In this document: piece by piece, positions 1 to 6,924 of the stretch
Layout: every line of letters starts with the position of its first letter
Position numbering within the stretch: position 1 is the first letter of the stretch
Assembly: GCA_947311815.1 (NCBI GenBank)
Contig: CAMZMA010000094.1
Location: forward strand, 1-7,734
Direction of reading: 5' to 3'
Source: an uncultured Flavobacteriaceae bacterium
GTDB lineage: Bacteria; Bacteroidota; Bacteroidia; Flavobacteriales; Flavobacteriaceae
Length of the DNA stretch: 7,734 nt
Translations under genes and position numbers: made by a program
Notes under the pieces: model-generated
Told to the model about the DNA's origin: nothing
The model's input: the letters and a program-made list of their open reading frames with translations, nothing else
The model's database searches: none

Positions 1-238
1 CAAAAACAACATCTAAATTCATACCATTTTGCAATGCCACTTGACTGCTATCTTGTATCGTTGGTCCATCAGCTAACGGGTCGGAATACGGTAAACCAAC
101 TTCTATAAAATCAACTCCGTTATTACTTAATTCGGTAATAATTTTTGCGGTGTCTGCTAGTTTAGGGAAACCTGCCGTAAAAAAAATAGACAACAGGTTT
201 TGTGATTTCTGCTGAAAAAGTGTATTTAATTTGTTCAT
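1..238 (-). CDS. trpA: Tryptophan synthase alpha subunit, N-terminal part (runs off the left edge)
   Basis: Codes for the first 79 residues of TrpA, which cleaves indole-3-glycerol phosphate to indole and glyceraldehyde-3-phosphate and passes indole to TrpB through a tunnel in the alpha2-beta2 complex. I translated it from ATG at 238 (MNKLNTLFQQ...). Family motifs are clear: FFTAGFP at residues 19-25, then VDFIEVGLPYSDPLADGP at 42-59. E46 matches the catalytic Glu49 and D57 the catalytic Asp60 of the E. coli enzyme. The Tyr in PYSDP replaces the more common Phe, a mild change. The frame stays open to base 1, so roughly two thirds of the protein lies outside the window. It is the last trp gene seen, 291 bp after trpB, and that gap holds a MITE-like element. 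No convincing promoter of its own was seen in the gap. Confidence 0.97.
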   Translation of the reverse strand, partial: MNKLNTLFQQKSQNLLSIFFTAGFPKLADTAKIITELSNNGVDFIEVGLPYSDPLADGPTIQDSSQVALQNGMNLDVVF

Positions 239-269
239 TTTTATGTTTTTTATGATACTATCTATCAGT

Positions 270-431
270 TTAGTACATGACAAAAATTAATAATTATTTA
301 GAGTTTCTTTATTTTAGAGACCTCACAGGTTTCATTTATCCGCCGAAGGAGGAAAACCTGTGAGGTCTAATTTCTAAATTTATGATTTTTAATAATTTAC
401 ATATGTTAAGACCTTTTTTGTCATGTACTAA
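270..431. mobile_element. MITE-like non-coding element with 17-bp terminal inverted repeats and 11-bp target duplication
   Basis: The ends are perfect 17-bp inverted repeats, TTAGTACATGACAAAAA at 270-286 and its reverse complement at 415-431. Directly outside both ends is the same 11-mer, TATCTATCAGT, at 259-269 and 432-442, as expected for a target-site duplication. The 162-bp body has no meaningful reading frame and is partly self-complementary, with a second 15-bp inverted repeat inside (318-332 / 354-368). This is the structure of a small non-autonomous transposable element. It sits in the trpB-trpA gap (239-529), so every trpA transcript coming from upstream would carry it as a foldback. 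The rest of that gap (444-529) is plain AT-rich sequence in which I see nothing. The mobilising transposase is not in this window and I cannot assign a family. Confidence 0.8.
318..368. repeat. Inner hairpin repeat AGACCTCACAGG...CCTGTGAGGTCT
   Basis: A perfect 15-bp inverted repeat (AGACCTCACAGGTTT at 318-332, complement at 354-368) surrounds a 21-base loop which, on the minus strand, contains CTTCGG, a stable tetraloop sequence. From memory, hairpins of this GACCTCACAGG / CCTGTGAGGTC type recur in Bacteroidota intergenic regions; that would need a genome search. The 10-mer TGTGAGGTCT also occurs at 1708-1717, across the trpF 3' end. The arms lack a following T-run on the minus strand, so this is not a standard intrinsic terminator for the trp transcript, though it could stall RNases or slow polymerase. 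Confidence 0.7.
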
Positions 432-529
432 TATCTATCAGTTAAAGCGTATTCAAGAGTGTTTTTTGTAATTGTTAAAACCTATCTTCTCTATTTACAT
501 CTTACTCTTCACTTTTAATTGTTCGTTTT

Positions 530-1705
530 TCATTTAAACATTTTACTATACGTTTCTAAATCTTTATCGCCTCTACCTGATAAATTTACTACAATCACTT
601 GGTCTTTTTTTAAATCCATTTTTGGCAAAACCGCCAATGCATGTGCCGATTCTAATGCAGGAATTATTCCTTCTAATCGTGTTAATTCAAAAGCAGCATC
701 TAAGGCTTCTTTATCGGTAGCATTTAAAAACTGTGCTCTTTTGGTTTCGTGTAAATATGCGTGTAAAGGCCCTACTCCTGGATAATCTAATCCTGCGGAA
801 ATAGAATAGGGCTCTATAATTTGCCCATATTCATCTTGCATTAAAATGGTTTTACTTCCGTGAATTACGCCCACATCTCCTAATTGAGAAGTGGCAGCAC
901 TTTCACCAGAATCAACTCCTAAACCTGCTGCTTCTACGGCAATTAATGTTACTTCTTCATCGTTTAAATAATGATAAAAAGCACCTGCTGCATTACTACC
1001 TCCACCCACACATGCAATAATAGTATCAGGATTTTCTTTCCCTGTTTGAGCTTTTAGTTGCACTTTCATTTCTTCAGAAATGACCGCTTGCAAACGCGCC
1101 ACCATATCTGGGTACGGATGCGGTCCTACCACAGAACCAATTAAATAATACGTATCTGGGTTTTGAATCCAATATCGTATGGCTTCATTGGTCGCGTCTT
1201 TTAAGGTTTTACTTCCGCTTGTGGCAGGAATTACGGTAGCTCCTAACATTTTCATACGTGCAACGTTAGGCGCTTGACGTTTTATATCAATTTCGCCCAT
1301 AAAAACCACACATTCTAAATCCATTAACGCACAAACTGTAGCAGTAGCAACTCCGTGTTGTCCTGCGCCTGTTTCTGCAATAATTTTGGTTTTTCCTAAA
1401 TGTTTTGCCACCAAAATCTGTCCGATGGTATTGTTTATTTTATGTGCTCCTGTATGGTTTAAATCTTCGCGTTTTAAGTAAATAGTTGCTCCGTATTTTT
1501 CCGATAATCTTTTGGCTAAATACAACGGACTTGGGCGACCTACATAATGTTGCAACAAATCTTTGTACTCGGTTTGAAACGCATCTGAATGAATTATTTT
1601 TAAATAATTATCTTCTAATTCTTTTACATTCGGGTACAGTAATTCAGGGATAAATGCCCCTCCGAATTGTCCGTAATAACCGTTTTTATTGGGTTGATAT
1701 TTCAT
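530..1705 (-). CDS. trpB: Tryptophan synthase beta subunit
   Basis: A 391-residue PLP enzyme, full length for the TrpB1 class (about 390-400), that condenses indole with L-serine to give L-tryptophan. The PLP-binding stretch KREDLNHTGAHKINN is at residues 78-92, with K89 as the Schiff-base lysine. ETGAGQHG (111-118) carries the catalytic glutamate E111, GGGSNA (234-239) is the PLP-phosphate loop, and LSGRGDKD (375-382) places the serine near the pyridine nitrogen. The start ATG at 1705 overlaps the trpF stop as ATGA (1702-1705), which suggests translational coupling and supports this start. It contains only one Trp (W179). TrpA, its partner, follows after a 291-bp gap carrying a MITE-like element. 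Confidence 0.99.
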   Translation of the reverse strand: MKYQPNKNGYYGQFGGAFIPELLYPNVKELEDNYLKIIHSDAFQTEYKDLLQHYVGRPSPLYLAKRLSEKYGATIYLKREDLNHTGAHKINNTIGQILVAKHLGKTKIIAETGAGQHGVATATVCALMDLECVVFMGEIDIKRQAPNVARMKMLGATVIPATSGSKTLKDATNEAIRYWIQNPDTYYLIGSVVGPHPYPDMVARLQAVISEEMKVQLKAQTGKENPDTIIACVGGGSNAAGAFYHYLNDEEVTLIAVEAAGLGVDSGESAATSQLGDVGVIHGSKTILMQDEYGQIIEPYSISAGLDYPGVGPLHAYLHETKRAQFLNATDKEALDAAFELTRLEGIIPALESAHALAVLPKMDLKKDQVIVVNLSGRGDKDLETYSKMFK

Positions 1706-2445
1706 TTTGTGAGGTCTTTTTTAAACTTTTTTATTTTTTCTACGGATTTTACTCCAGGTTTTATTTCAAATTTACTATTTACATCAATAGCGAAACAATT
1801 GTTAGTTTTTTGTTTTTTAAAGAATGATTTTAATTCATCTATTTCTTCTAAACCAATACCTCCACTTAAAAAATACGGTTTATTTGATGGATAATTCGCC
1901 AATACATTCCAATCAAAAGTAACGCCATTTCCACCTCGTTTTGTTCCTTTGGTGTCGAATAAAAAGTAATCGACAACCGTTTCGTAAGGTTGCAGAACTT
2001 CAAAATTAAAGGTGCTTTCAATTGAAAATACTTTGATAATTTCAATTTTGTTTTTTGCTACTTTTCTTTTCTTTTTTAAGGATTTGTTGTCTTCTAAAAA
2101 CTGTTTTCTACTTTCGGCTATTTGATGCTTTAATTCTTTAATATAATCTAGCGATTCATCTCCATGTAATTGAATTACATTTAATTTGTATTCTTCTATC
2201 AACGAAACCACAATTTCTATCATTTCATTCACAAAAACGCCCACTTTTTTAATGGATGATGGCAACTCAGGAATAATCCCTTCAAAATTCCGTTGCGATT
2301 TTTCATAGAAAATAAAACCTAAATAATCGGGTTGTAGAGCCGCAACTTCTAAAATATTTTCGGTATGTTTCATACCGCAAACCTTTAGTTTTATTTCTCT
2401 TGGAGAATTGAAAATTTGTATATTTTTTTTTGTTTTTATATTCAT
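1702..2445 (-). CDS. trpF: Phosphoribosylanthranilate isomerase, with N-terminal extension and internal insertion
   Basis: Catalyses the Amadori rearrangement of N-(5-phosphoribosyl)anthranilate to CdRP. The TIM-barrel landmarks are present: LKVCGM at residues 20-25 with the general-base cysteine C23, IQLHGDE at 91-97, FDTKGTKRGGNG at 163-174 with the general acid D164, and the phosphate loops SGGIG (194-198) and AIDVNS (219-224). At 247 residues it is about 40 longer than typical monofunctional TrpF (about 200-210). Two parts explain this: about 17 residues before LKVCGM, and a Lys/Arg-rich stretch at about 106-132 between HGDE and IIKVFSI. No in-frame ATG or GTG lies between the chosen start and LKVCGM, so ATG at 2445 is kept, although a rare ATT/TTG start cannot be excluded. 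The stop overlaps the trpB start by 4 bp. The gene is more A/K-rich than its neighbours, and the protein has one Trp (W179). Confidence 0.96.
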   Translation of the reverse strand: MNIKTKKNIQIFNSPREIKLKVCGMKHTENILEVAALQPDYLGFIFYEKSQRNFEGIIPELPSSIKKVGVFVNEMIEIVVSLIEEYKLNVIQLHGDESLDYIKELKHQIAESRKQFLEDNKSLKKKRKVAKNKIEIIKVFSIESTFNFEVLQPYETVVDYFLFDTKGTKRGGNGVTFDWNVLANYPSNKPYFLSGGIGLEEIDELKSFFKKQKTNNCFAIDVNSKFEIKPGVKSVEKIKKFKKDLTK

Positions 2446-2517
2446 TTTTTGTTCTTTCCTTAGAAGAATATCACCTGTATTTAGAAAAACCGAAATGTAA
2501 TAACACTTATCTATAAT

Positions 2518-2552
2518 GAGATTACTTCAGTCGTTCCTTCTTCGTAATGACA
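2518..2552. repeat. REP-like intergenic repeat after trpC
   Basis: In the trpC-trpF gap (2446-2552), bases 2518-2552 read GAGATTACTTC...TTCGTAATGACA. This matches the degenerate GAGATTGCTTCG...CGCAATGACG repeat I recall as widespread in bacterial intergenic regions. The ends are complementary (ATTAC / GTAAT). It directly abuts the trpC stop codon at 2553. A related, longer pair of modules lies at 6803-6872. The remainder of the gap (2446-2517) is AT-rich with no clear signal. Confidence 0.6.
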
Positions 2553-3338
2553 TTATCGTATTTGGTTGATAAAATCTTGACACGCAACACCTGGATCTTC
2601 TTCTTTCATAAAGGTTTCGCCAATTAAAAATCCTTTAAATCCGTATTCTTTTAAACCTGTAATGACTCTTGGATCTGAAATACCACTTTCGGATACCTTT
2701 ACACAACTCTCAGGAATTTGATTTGCCAACGCAATAGAATGTTCTAAATCTACCTTAAAGGTTTTTAAATTCCGATTGTTAATCCCGATAATTTTATGGT
2801 CTAATTCAATCTTATCTAATTCTTCTTTTGTATGCACTTCGTACAATACTTCTAAGCCTAAATCGCTTGCCAGTGTTCCGTAATTTTTTAATTGCGATTG
2901 TGTTAAACACGAAGCAATCAGTAAAATAGCATCGGCGCCAATCGCTTTGGCTTCAACAATTTGAAAGCCATCTACAATAAAATCTTTTCGTAAAATTGGT
3001 GTGGTTTTATTAACGGTTCTTGCTTCCATTAAATCTGCCATCGAACCTCCAAAAAACGAAATATCGGTTAAAATAGATTGTGCAGCTACATTCGCATTTA
3101 AATATCCGTTGGTTACATCGGTTACCGAAATTTTATCGTTAATCGTTCCTTTGGATGGTGATTGTCGCTTAAATTCCGCAATAATTCCTGTAGAATTTTC
3201 AGCCATTAATGATGCTTTTAATGACAAAGGTGTTCGTTTAAACAACGGGCTTTCTATCAACTTTTTTACAGGGACTTCTGATTTTATTTTGGCTACTTCT
3301 CGCTTTTTAAAGGCGATAATTTTATCTAATATGGTCAT
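2553..3338 (-). CDS. trpC: Indole-3-glycerol phosphate synthase
   Basis: A monofunctional 261-residue TIM-barrel enzyme (family about 250-270) that decarboxylates and cyclises CdRP to indole-3-glycerol phosphate. Motifs in order: IIAEFKRQSPSKG at residues 52-64 (E55, K57), LTDISFFGGS at 90-99, LRKDF at 116-120 with the catalytic lysine K118, LYEVHT at 165-170, GINNRNL at 185-191, VSESGI at 215-220 and FLIGETFM at 237-244 (phosphate loops). The start ATG at 3338 gives the usual N-terminus (MTILDKIIAFKKREV) and is preceded by A-rich sequence without a Shine-Dalgarno, as is common in Bacteroidota. It is not fused to TrpF, unlike in E. coli; trpF follows after 107 bp. It contains no Trp. Confidence 0.99.
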   Translation of the reverse strand: MTILDKIIAFKKREVAKIKSEVPVKKLIESPLFKRTPLSLKASLMAENSTGIIAEFKRQSPSKGTINDKISVTDVTNGYLNANVAAQSILTDISFFGGSMADLMEARTVNKTTPILRKDFIVDGFQIVEAKAIGADAILLIASCLTQSQLKNYGTLASDLGLEVLYEVHTKEELDKIELDHKIIGINNRNLKTFKVDLEHSIALANQIPESCVKVSESGISDPRVITGLKEYGFKGFLIGETFMKEEDPGVACQDFINQIR

Positions 3339-3359
3339 TTTTTATTTATTTTTTTCTTG

Positions 3360-3418
3360 TAAAGTCGCTAAGATGCAAAGTTACAAAGACTCGTGCTTTA
3401 TCGTGTCACTTTGAGTGA
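3360..3418. repeat. Degenerate repeat remnants in the trpD-trpC gap
   Basis: The 126-bp gap contains GTCGCTAAGATGCAAAG (3364-3380) followed by TTACAAAG, resembling the CGCTAAG...CGCAAAG type of repeat seen more clearly at 5179-5218. Next comes the short palindrome TCACT-TTG-AGTGA (3406-3418). On the minus strand 3376-3383 reads TAACTTTG, which fits a -7 box, but there is no TTTG at the right distance, so I do not call an internal promoter. Confidence 0.4.
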
Positions 3419-3452
3419 TTTTGGATTTGATTTCATAATTAATTTAATTCAT

Positions 3453-3478
3453 TATTTGTAATTACTAATTCGTAATTA
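3453..3478. repeat. 13-bp AATTACGAATTA-type tandem repeat across the trpD stop
   Basis: GTAATTA recurs with a 13-bp period (3459-3465 and 3472-3478) in the run TTTGTAATTACTAATTCGTAATTA. The trpD stop codon at 3465-3467 and the last residues (LITN) are encoded inside it. This looks like repeat DNA that has reached into the 3' end of the gene. Confidence 0.5.
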
Positions 3479-4451
3479 AAGAAAGACTTCGCTTCGCTTT
3501 CAATCCAAATAAAGATTCTTTTGCTTCTTCAAAAGCTTCTTTAAACGATTTATTTTTATCAATAATAGTTAACGCAAATGCAGTATTTGTTAGCACTACA
3601 TTATTTTGTTGTGTTGTTCCTTCTCCGTTGATGATGTTTACAAAAATTTCGGCAGCTTCGGGTACAGAATTTCCTCCAAAAATATCGGATTGTAAAATTT
3701 GTTGTTGCCCTAAATCTTCAGGCGAAATTTGTTGCTCAGAATTTTTGGTAAATAGCTTAAAATCACTTGTTAACGAAATTTCGTCATAGCCATCTAAAGC
3801 GTGTACTACACCGTAATTTACTGTGGTACTTTGTAGCATATAATTATAAACTCGCGCTACTTCTAAATTAAAAACACCTACCAATTGATTTTGCGGAAAA
3901 CTCGGATTTACCAACGGACCTAACATATTAAAAAAAGTTTTTACACCTAATTCTCTTCGGATGGGAGCAACAACTTTCATGGCAGGATGAAACAACGGTG
4001 CGTGTAAAAAACAGATATTGGCAGTTGCTAATTGCTGTTTTAAAGTAGCTTCATCATTGGTAAATTGATAGCCTAAATATTCTAACATATTGGATGAACC
4101 CGATGCCGATGACACTCCGTAATTACCGTGTTTTGCCACTTTATTTCCTGTTCCTGCGACTACAAATGAGGTTAAAGTAGAAATGTTGAAGGTATTTTTT
4201 CCATCGCCACCAGTACCACATAAATCGATGGTGTTATACTCCGATAAATCTACTTTTACGGCTAATTCTAATAAGGCTTCTCTAAATCCTGAAAGTTCAT
4301 CTACCGAAACAGGTCGCATTAAAAAAACCGTCATAAAAGCCGCTATTTGTGCCGAATTGTATTTTTCTTGTGCAATGTTTATCAAGACTTCTTTAGACTC
4401 TTCTTTGGTGAGTCTTTTTTGTTCGAATAGTTTGTTTAATATATTTTTCAT
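3465..4451 (-). CDS. trpD: Anthranilate phosphoribosyltransferase
   Basis: A 328-residue class IV phosphoribosyltransferase that joins anthranilate to PRPP, giving N-(5-phosphoribosyl)anthranilate and pyrophosphate. The PRPP loop GTGGDGKNTFNIST is at residues 79-92, KHGNYGVSSASGSSN at 107-121, the anthranilate-channel region RRELGVKTFFNMLGPLVNP at 165-183, and the Mg-binding DGYDE at 220-224. The length is slightly below the usual 330-345. It is monofunctional, with no TrpG fusion, and trpG is the separate gene 58 bp upstream. The C-terminus (about RSLSLITN) is encoded by repeat-like DNA: GAAGCGAAG and a 13-bp AATTA repeat that supplies the stop. The last residues may therefore be a replaced tail. 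It contains no Trp. Confidence 0.99.
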   Translation of the reverse strand: MKNILNKLFEQKRLTKEESKEVLINIAQEKYNSAQIAAFMTVFLMRPVSVDELSGFREALLELAVKVDLSEYNTIDLCGTGGDGKNTFNISTLTSFVVAGTGNKVAKHGNYGVSSASGSSNMLEYLGYQFTNDEATLKQQLATANICFLHAPLFHPAMKVVAPIRRELGVKTFFNMLGPLVNPSFPQNQLVGVFNLEVARVYNYMLQSTTVNYGVVHALDGYDEISLTSDFKLFTKNSEQQISPEDLGQQQILQSDIFGGNSVPEAAEIFVNIINGEGTTQQNNVVLTNTAFALTIIDKNKSFKEAFEEAKESLFGLKAKRSLSLITN

Positions 4452-4495
4452 CTGTTTTTTTTAGTTCATAAAGTTTAAAAGTTTGTAAAATTCAT

Positions 4496-4525
4496 TACTT
4501 TCCAACTTTTTACTTTTCAACTTTT
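4496..4525. repeat. Two 15-bp tandem repeats containing the trpG stop
   Basis: TACTTTCCAACTTTT (4496-4510) is followed directly by TACTTTTCAACTTTT (4511-4525), with one mismatch. On the coding strand this is the AAAGTTGAAAAGTA type of repeat. The trpG stop TAA (4510-4512) straddles the junction, so the C-terminal residues KVEK are written by the repeat. Confidence 0.7.
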
Positions 4526-5094
4526 ATACTATCAATAAAATTTACTACAATTTGTTTTCCATTAGGGGTTAAAATACTTTCTGGATGAAATTGTACTGCC
4601 ATAATTTGATGTTCTCTATGACGTAATGCCATTACGCTTCCGTCTTCATCAATAGCTGTAACTTCTAATTCCGTAGGAAAATACTTGTTAGAAGCAATCC
4701 AAGAATGATAACGAGCCGCTTCAAACGAATTGGAAATTCCTTGAAACAAAACAGTATCTTTTTGGGTGACTGTCATTTCGGTTGCCACTCCGTGAAAAAC
4801 TTCGGTTAGATTCTCTAATTCACCACCAAAAACTTCGGTAATGGCTTGTAATCCGAGGCAAACACCAAATATAGGTTTTACGCCAGTAAAATGTTTGATG
4901 GTTTCTTTTAAAATACCTGCTTCATCTGGAATTCCAGGTCCGGGAGATAAAATAATCGCATCGTAACGCTCCATTTCTTCTAATGAAATTTCATCATTTC
5001 TATATACATCGGGTAATTTCCCTGTAATATCTTCTACCAAATGGACTAAATTGTAGGTAAAAGAATCGTAATTGTCTATAATTAATAGGTTCAT
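4510..5094 (-). CDS. trpG: Anthranilate synthase component II (glutamine amidotransferase)
   Basis: A class I glutamine amidotransferase of 194 residues, standard length, that hydrolyses glutamine and channels ammonia to TrpE for anthranilate synthesis. The catalytic triad is C79 in GVCLG (77-81), with H170 and E172 in QFHPES (168-173). The oxyanion loop SPGPG is at 50-54, and RYHSW (128-132) is typical of TrpG/PabA. The N-terminus MNLLIIDNYDSFTYNLV is canonical and fixes the start at 5094. TrpG and PabA are nearly indistinguishable by sequence and a single copy may serve both pathways, but the place between trpE and trpD makes TrpG the main role. It has one Trp (W132). The stop lies in a 15-bp tandem repeat. 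Confidence 0.98.
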   Translation of the reverse strand: MNLLIIDNYDSFTYNLVHLVEDITGKLPDVYRNDEISLEEMERYDAIILSPGPGIPDEAGILKETIKHFTGVKPIFGVCLGLQAITEVFGGELENLTEVFHGVATEMTVTQKDTVLFQGISNSFEAARYHSWIASNKYFPTELEVTAIDEDGSVMALRHREHQIMAVQFHPESILTPNGKQIVVNFIDSIKVEK

Positions 5095-5178
5095 TATTTT
5101 GTATAATTGTTTAATCGTTTATTTGTTTAATAATCTCATATTCTAAAGAGGTTATATTAATTGTAATGGCTCTTTTTT

Positions 5179-5291
5179 AACCGCAAAGAACACAAAGTTT
5201 TTCGCAAAGGGCGCTATGTTTTTTCTTGTATCCCTATTCTTTTTTCTTGTATCTCTATTCACCGACAACTGACAACTAAAAACTGACAACT
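5179..5291. repeat. Repeat cluster filling the trpE-trpG gap
   Basis: The 195-bp gap (5095-5289) holds three repeat types. At 5179-5218 is ACCGCAAAGAACACAAAG...CGCAAAGGGCGCTA, a degenerate CGCAAAG-type repeat. At 5219-5239 and 5240-5260 are two 21-bp tandem units (TTTTTTCTTGTAT...CTATTC) differing at one base. At 5264-5291 GACAACT occurs three times (5264, 5271, 5285), the last copy overlapping the trpE stop (5290-5292). No promoter or terminator is convincing here. The part next to trpG (5095-5178) is plain AT-rich sequence. Confidence 0.65.
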
Positions 5292-6681
5292 AAATCTCCT
5301 CTGCCAACACCAACGCCTTTTTTAACGCCGCTAACTTGTTATTTACTTCTTGTAATTCGTTTTCTTCTTTAGAATTAATCACAATTCCTGCTCCTGCTTG
5401 GTAGTACAAAGTGTTGTTTTTACTTACAAAAGAGCGTATAGCAATCGCCTGATTTACATTGCCGTTTAAACCGATAAAACCTAAACATCCGCCGTAAAAA
5501 CCACGGGTTTGATTTTCGTACCTATCAATCAATTCCATCGCTTTATATTTAGGTGCTCCACTAAGTGTACCTGCAGGAAAAGTATCGCCCATAATTTCAA
5601 TAGATTTCCCTGTTGTTTCCCCTGTTACAGTCGATACCAAATGAATTACATGGCTAAAGTATTGCACTTCTTTATATGTTTCTACAGATACATTTTTGGC
5701 ATGCTTGCTTAAGTCGTTACGTGCCAAATCGACCAACATTACGTGTTCTGCATTTTCTTTAGGATCGTTTGTTAATTGTTTTGCCAATTCGCTGTCTTTT
5801 TTATCGTCTCCAGTACGTTTAAACGTTCCTGCAATAGGATTGATAATCGCTTTTTTACCTTCAATTTTAATTTGTGCTTCGGGCGATGATCCCATCAACT
5901 TAAACGAACCATAATCAAAATAAAATAAATAAGGTGATGGATTGATGGAGCGTAATGCTCTGTACACATTAAATTCATCGCCTTTAAATTTTTGCTGAAA
6001 TTGACGTGATAAAACCAGCTGAAATACATCGCCTCTTTTACAATGTTTTTTAGCATTGGTTACCATTTCTTTGAATTGATTGTCGGTAATATTTGAGGTT
6101 TCATCACCTTGAAAATTGAAGGTGTAATTGGCAAATGATTGCGAATTGACCAAATTTTGTAATTCTTCTAATTGAGAATCTTCTCCGTTCGGAATATTTT
6201 CTATCAAAATCATTTCGTTTTTAAAATGATTGATGGCAATAATAAATCGATAAAAACTATAGTGCAACATTGGTATTGCAGATGCAGCCTTCGGATTGTT
6301 AAATTTGATGGTTTCAAAATACTGCACCGCATCAAACGTAGTATAACCGTACAAACCGTTAAAAGAAATGATTTCTTTGGGGCAATCGACATCAATTAAA
6401 TTGCTGTAGGCTTCAAATTTTTGATAAAAATCTTTGTGAATTTGAGAGCTGTCAATCACTTTTTTCTGATAGGCTACCGAAATTTCGTTTTCATCTGCTT
6501 TTATGGTCAGCATTGGATCTACACACAAAAAAGAAAAACTGTTTTCTTTTGAGTGATAGTCGGAACTTTCTAATAATAAGCTATTTGCATATTTATCTCT
6601 AATGCGCAAATACAAACTAACAGGTGTTATGGTGTCTGCTAATTGTTTTTTAGTGATGGTGATAAATGGTATTTTTTTCAT
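5290..6681 (-). CDS. trpE: Anthranilate synthase component I
   Basis: A 463-residue chorismate-utilising enzyme that converts chorismate plus ammonia (from TrpG) to anthranilate, the committed step. The tryptophan-binding elements are retained: LLES at residues 36-39, SFLCVDP at 49-55 and NPSPYLFYF at 247-255, so feedback inhibition by Trp is expected. Catalytic-domain motifs follow: GSSPE (264-268), PIAGTFKRT (282-290), EHVMLVDLARND (312-323), FPAGTLSGAPK (368-378), YGGCLG (396-401) and QAGAGIV (428-434). The LLES and NPSPYLFY motifs, with adjacent trpG, favour TrpE over PabB. It is shorter than the E. coli enzyme (520) but normal for Bacteroidota. The start ATG at 6681 has A-rich upstream sequence and no Shine-Dalgarno. 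It is the first structural gene, 309 nt after the leader-peptide stop, and contains no Trp at all. Confidence 0.99.
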   Translation of the reverse strand: MKKIPFITITKKQLADTITPVSLYLRIRDKYANSLLLESSDYHSKENSFSFLCVDPMLTIKADENEISVAYQKKVIDSSQIHKDFYQKFEAYSNLIDVDCPKEIISFNGLYGYTTFDAVQYFETIKFNNPKAASAIPMLHYSFYRFIIAINHFKNEMILIENIPNGEDSQLEELQNLVNSQSFANYTFNFQGDETSNITDNQFKEMVTNAKKHCKRGDVFQLVLSRQFQQKFKGDEFNVYRALRSINPSPYLFYFDYGSFKLMGSSPEAQIKIEGKKAIINPIAGTFKRTGDDKKDSELAKQLTNDPKENAEHVMLVDLARNDLSKHAKNVSVETYKEVQYFSHVIHLVSTVTGETTGKSIEIMGDTFPAGTLSGAPKYKAMELIDRYENQTRGFYGGCLGFIGLNGNVNQAIAIRSFVSKNNTLYYQAGAGIVINSKEENELQEVNNKLAALKKALVLAEEI

Positions 6682-6802
6682 TTTTAATTGCGAAAATTTA
6701 TTCGTTCGTTAAGTGTATCTTTCCTTTCGGAAGACAGCGTCGAAACGAGTCGGAATTAGCTTTATTTTTTTTATAATCAATAACAATTTTTATTGTTTAA
6801 AT

Positions 6803-6924
6803 GAGATTATTTCGTCCTTTTTTTTCGTGATGACGTGTCATTTGCCATTGCGAGGAACGAAGAAGCAATCTTTTGCTGTAAAAGAAGATTACTTCGATGT
6901 TCGTTTCGACTACGCTCAACGTAC
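6803..6924. repeat. REP-like repeat cluster between the attenuator and trpE
   Basis: Bases 6803-6872 form a degenerate inverted pair: GAGATTATTTCGTCC...CGTGATGACG, then CATTGCGAGGAACGAAGAAGCAATCT in the opposite orientation. This is the GATTGCTTCG / CGCAATGAC repeat type also found at 2518-2552. A further module, AGATTACTTCGATGTTCG followed by TTCGACTACGCTCAACG, occupies 6886-6924. Together with 6682-6802 (AT-rich, with GTCGAAACGAGTCGG at 6731-6745 as another possible remnant), this makes up the 250-bp untranslated stretch between the leader terminator and trpE. I see no gene or second promoter in it. Confidence 0.6.

Noticed and set aside
239..529. T-box or other riboswitch, or a small gene, in the trpB-trpA gap
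   Set aside because: The structure is explained by a transposon-like element with direct repeats on both sides, and no T-box motif or coding frame is visible.
519..785. 88-codon plus-strand frame, and similar frames at 1667, 3001, 4183, 5509, 5696 and 6172
   Set aside because: They lie almost wholly antisense to trp genes with full motif support, so they are shadows of those genes.
3376..3383. Internal promoter before trpC (TAACTTTG on the minus strand)
   Set aside because: The -7 match is good but there is no TTTG or TTG 17-20 bp upstream, and it falls in repeat DNA.
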